A DNA stretch of 7,081 bases from Chloroflexota bacterium. GTDB lineage: Bacteria; Chloroflexota; Limnocylindria; Limnocylindrales; CSP1-4. The stretch spans positions 1 to 7,081 of the forward strand of contig JACDAV010000394.1 in the NCBI GenBank assembly GCA_013695255.1, written 5' to 3'. Shown one piece after another: positions 5,936-7,081 of this stretch (its first letter is position 1; every line of letters starts with the position of its first letter). The notes beneath the pieces are model-generated. The model saw only the letters and a program-made list of their open reading frames with translations, ran no database searches and was not told the origin of the DNA. Both the position numbers and the translations under genes were made by a program.

Positions 5936-5969
5936 GAAGCAGCACCTGCGATCGCTGATGCGCTGCTTC
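5936..5969. repeat. Inverted repeat GAAGCAGC / GCTGCTTC
   Basis: Perfect 8-nt arms (5936-5943 and 5962-5969) enclose 18 nt. The enclosed part contains the palindrome GCGATCGC (5948-5955) and one unpaired ATGCG that overlaps the right arm (5958-5962). As RNA it would be an 8-bp stem with a structured loop. No known RNA family is recognised. Confidence 0.45.
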
Positions 5970-5982
5970 CACGCGCCGGTTC

Positions 5983-6000
5983 ATGCGCCTACGGTCGCAT
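5983..6000. repeat. Dyad 3 of the ATGCG/CGCAT cluster
   Basis: ATGCG (5983-5987) and CGCAT (5996-6000) are separated by 8 nt. The arms match those of the neighbouring dyads, while the spacer is unrelated. Confidence 0.55.
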
Positions 6001-6041
6001 CGCCCTCGCCGGATTCGGCCGCCACACGTCCGCCCTGCCCG

Positions 6042-6071
6042 CCCCCTATGCGGCCCACGCGCATAGGCGGG
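6042..6071. repeat. Dyad 4: long hairpin CCTATGCG / CGCATAGG
   Basis: Perfect 8-bp arms (6045-6052 and 6060-6067) flank a 7-nt loop, and three more C-G pairs follow beyond a single bulged C. This is the strongest stem of the cluster. No T-run follows on either strand, so it is not a classical terminator. Confidence 0.6.
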
Positions 6072-6075
6072 GAAG

Positions 6076-6190
6076 GCACTCGCCACGGCGACGCCTGGCC
6101 ATGGGGCTCACCCTGGCCTCGGGGCTCGCCCTGGCCACGGGGCTCGCCACGGCCCGCGCTCGCGCCGGCCGCACTCGCCAACGGCGCGCC
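6076..6190. repeat. Approximate 20-bp direct repeats flanking the 18-bp tandem array
   Basis: GCACTCGCCACGGCGACGCC (6076-6095) recurs as GCACTCGCCAACGGCGCGCC (6171-6190); the two align with about one inserted and one deleted base. A related CTCGCCACGGC lies at 6143-6153. The copies bracket the tandem array, which suggests duplication by slippage. Confidence 0.5.
6094..6147. repeat. 18-bp tandem repeat, three copies
   Basis: Three contiguous 18-bp units (6094-6111, 6112-6129, 6130-6147) share the consensus CCTGGCCNYGGGGCTCRC. Units 2 and 3 differ at one base, and units 1 and 3 at two. A fourth unit (6148-6165) is only about half identical. The unit is a multiple of three and would read as a PWPRGS-type hexapeptide, but no supported gene covers it. 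Confidence 0.85.
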
Positions 6191-6233
6191 AAGCCGCAGA
6201 GAGCCAGGCGCGGACGCGCCACCGGATCGGCGG

Positions 6234-6239
6234 TACCAT
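6234..6239 (+). promoter_or_regulatory. Possible -10 element for pth
   Basis: TACCAT (6234-6239) matches the -10 consensus at four positions and lies upstream of pth on the same strand. The sequence 17 nt upstream is GC-rich and gives no convincing -35 box. If used, transcription would start near 6246, and the 20-bp repeats and leader hairpin would fall in the pth leader RNA. Confidence 0.3.
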
Positions 6240-6280
6240 CGAGCCCGAGGGCCCTCCCGGACGGGATCGGGCCCCTTCCG

Positions 6281-6340
6281 CGTGCCCGTGATCGCGACAG
6301 CGCGCCCGTGAGAGCGACAGCGCGCCTGCGAGTGCGACAG
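6281..6340. repeat. 20-bp tandem repeat, three copies, upstream of pth
   Basis: The contiguous units 6281-6300, 6301-6320 and 6321-6340 all end in GCGACAG and share the consensus CGCGCCCGTGAGNGCGACAG. Neighbouring units match at 17 of 20 positions. The 20-bp period is close to two helical turns, so equivalent bases face roughly the same side of the DNA. The function is unknown. Confidence 0.85.
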
Positions 6341-6355
6341 CGACCGAACGCCGGA

Positions 6356-6377
6356 CCCTGGTCGCCGCCGACCACGG
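6356..6377 (+). promoter_or_regulatory. Leader hairpin just upstream of the pth ribosome-binding site
   Basis: TGGTCG (6359-6364) and CGACCA (6369-6374) form a perfect 6-bp stem around a 4-nt CCGC loop. Two more C-G pairs follow beyond a C-C mismatch. It ends about 12 nt before the GGAGGTG ribosome-binding site (6389-6395), so it could affect ribosome access or mRNA stability. Confidence 0.4.
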
Positions 6378-6397
6378 GGAGAAGCCACGGAGGTGTC

Positions 6398-7081
6398 GTG
6401 AAGATCGTCGTCGGGCTCGGCAACCCGGGTGACCGGTACGCCCAGACGCGCCACAACATCGGCTGGATGGTCCTCGACCGGCTGGCCGACATCGCGGGCT
6501 GGTCCGGCAAGGGCCGGACGCGTGATGCCTCCGCGATCGCGATGGGCCGCTTCCGCGGGCTGGACCTGACGATCGTCAAGCCGCTGACGTTCATGAACGA
6601 CTCGGGTCTGGCGGTCCGGAAGGTCCTCGCCCGCGAGCACGCCCCGCTCAATGACCTCCTCGTCGTGACCGACGACTTCGCCCTGCCCTTCGGCAAGCTC
6701 CGGTTCCGCGAGGCGGGCAGCGCCGGCGGGCACAACGGGCTGCGGTCGATCATCGGCGAGCTCGCGACGGAGAAGTTCAGCCGGCTGCGGGTGGGGATCG
6801 GCGACCCGACGCGCAGCGCCGTCGACCACGTCCTGAGCACCTTCGCGCCGGACGAGCGGCAGCGCCTGGACGAGCTGCTCGACGCAGCGGCCGAAGCCGT
6901 CGAGTCGTGGGCCCGCGACGGGACCAGCAAGGCTGCCAACCGCTGGAACACGTACACGCTCCGGCCGGCGGACGAGGATCGGCTGGCTCCGCCGGGATCG
7001 GTCGACGGGCCGCCGGGGGCCGACGGGGTGCGCCGGACGCGCACGGGCTGGCGTCGGGTGCGCGCACCGGAGCCCGAGGCG
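6398..7081 (+). CDS. pth: Peptidyl-tRNA hydrolase (3' end outside window)
   Basis: The enzyme cleaves the ester bond of peptidyl-tRNAs released from stalled ribosomes and recycles the tRNA in the cytosol. The frame is open for 228 codons to the window edge with no stop. Family residues are all visible: GLGNPG (6-11) with N9, YAQTRHN (14-20) with catalytic H19, KPLTFMNDSG (61-70) with N67, VVTDDFALPFG (89-99) with D92, and GSAGGHNGLRSI (107-118) with N113. RVGIGDP (131-137) also matches. The usual His-Asp-Glu of the D92 motif is Thr-Asp-Asp, and Phe98 replaces a more usual Pro or Leu. The catalytic domain ends near residue 188; beyond it at least 40 Pro/Gly/Arg/Asp-rich residues follow, longer than the usual 185-195-residue protein. 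The GTG start gives the exact family N-terminus MKIVVGLGNPG and has GGAGGTG just upstream, with short spacing. It follows the repeat-rich gap and is probably a separate transcription unit. Confidence 0.95.
   Translation, partial: MKIVVGLGNPGDRYAQTRHNIGWMVLDRLADIAGWSGKGRTRDASAIAMGRFRGLDLTIVKPLTFMNDSGLAVRKVLAREHAPLNDLLVVTDDFALPFGKLRFREAGSAGGHNGLRSIIGELATEKFSRLRVGIGDPTRSAVDHVLSTFAPDERQRLDELLDAAAEAVESWARDGTSKAANRWNTYTLRPADEDRLAPPGSVDGPPGADGVRRTRTGWRRVRAPEPEA

Larger units (their letters stand above)
5768..6397. other. 630-nt gene-free region dense in repeats and dyads
   Basis: No open frame here has a supported start, ribosome-binding site or family resemblance. The long frames crossing it on both strands are extensions of frames that overlap ybeY or pth out of register. 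In order it holds two GC hairpins after ybeY, a cluster of ATGCG/CGCAT dyads (5864-6067), a long imperfect stem (5936-5969), an 18-bp tandem repeat (6094-6147) between approximate direct repeats, a possible -10 element (6234-6239), a 20-bp triple repeat (6281-6340) and a pth leader hairpin. No tRNA cloverleaf is seen. The contrast with the 7-44 nt gaps of the neighbouring operon makes this region stand out. Confidence 0.8.

Noticed and set aside
5931..5950. Resemblance of GAAGCAGC to the conserved apical loop of signal recognition particle RNA
   Set aside because: The required GGTCAGG...GGAAG context and the matching opposite strand are absent; only the short GAAGCAGC string agrees.
5975..6000. 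GGTTCATGC resembling a tRNA T-arm
   Set aside because: The loop lacks the required TTCRA pattern, and no acceptor, D or anticodon arms can be drawn around it.
6094..6340. Repeats considered as a CRISPR array
   Set aside because: The units are contiguous, 18 and 20 bp long and diverged, with no spacers between them and no cas genes nearby.
5981..6829. Minus-strand frame spanning the gap and pth, including GEPRGQ repeats
   Set aside because: It overlaps the well-supported pth in antisense. Its hexapeptide repeats simply reflect the 18-bp tandem array, and there is no ribosome-binding site or family match.

Overview
The window is very GC-rich bacterial chromosomal DNA with tightly packed housekeeping genes and GTG/TTG starts. 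Ribosomal protein S21, a YqeY protein and a 7TM-HD phosphodiesterase together argue against Actinobacteria, which generally lack S21. The gene set and sequence style fit a high-GC member of Chloroflexota (for example the Limnocylindria/Ellin6529-type lineages). That placement is an inference from gene content and memory of related proteins, not from a search. I see no phage, transposase, plasmid or CRISPR content.

Left part (1-2136): the C-terminal end of an unrecognised, probably secreted or lipid-anchored protein runs rightward and meets, tail to tail, a leftward AMP-forming acyl-CoA synthetase (long-chain fatty-acid ligase type). A 181-nt divergent region (2137-2317) follows. It holds a good sigma70-type promoter for the rightward genes and a structured leader.

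Centre (2318-5767): a compact rightward operon, rpsU (S21, TTG start), yqeY, a 719-residue 7TM-HD protein (PgpH-like cyclic-di-AMP phosphodiesterase) and ybeY (rRNA-maturation endoribonuclease). Gaps are 44, 7 and 21 nt. This is the known conserved rpsU/yqeY/(phoH)/7TM-HD/ybeY neighbourhood of many Gram-positive-type bacteria, but phoH is absent and dgkA/era do not follow. The genes link ribosome assembly and quality control (S21, YbeY), tRNA-charging or amidotransferase-like chemistry (YqeY) and second-messenger turnover.

Right part (5768-7081): a 630-nt gap without a credible gene, followed by pth (peptidyl-tRNA hydrolase), which runs off the window end with an unusual Pro/Gly/Arg-rich tail. 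The gap is the most unusual part of the window. It contains nine copies of the pentamer ATGCG/CGCAT within about 200 nt, mostly paired as dyads; a repeated GCATARRCGGGGA motif; a large imperfect stem; an 18-bp tandem repeat flanked by approximate 20-bp direct repeats; a 20-bp triple tandem repeat; and a hairpin just ahead of the pth ribosome-binding site. None of this is explained by the annotated genes. It could be a protein-binding array, a structured RNA or leader, or a local repeat-expansion hotspot.
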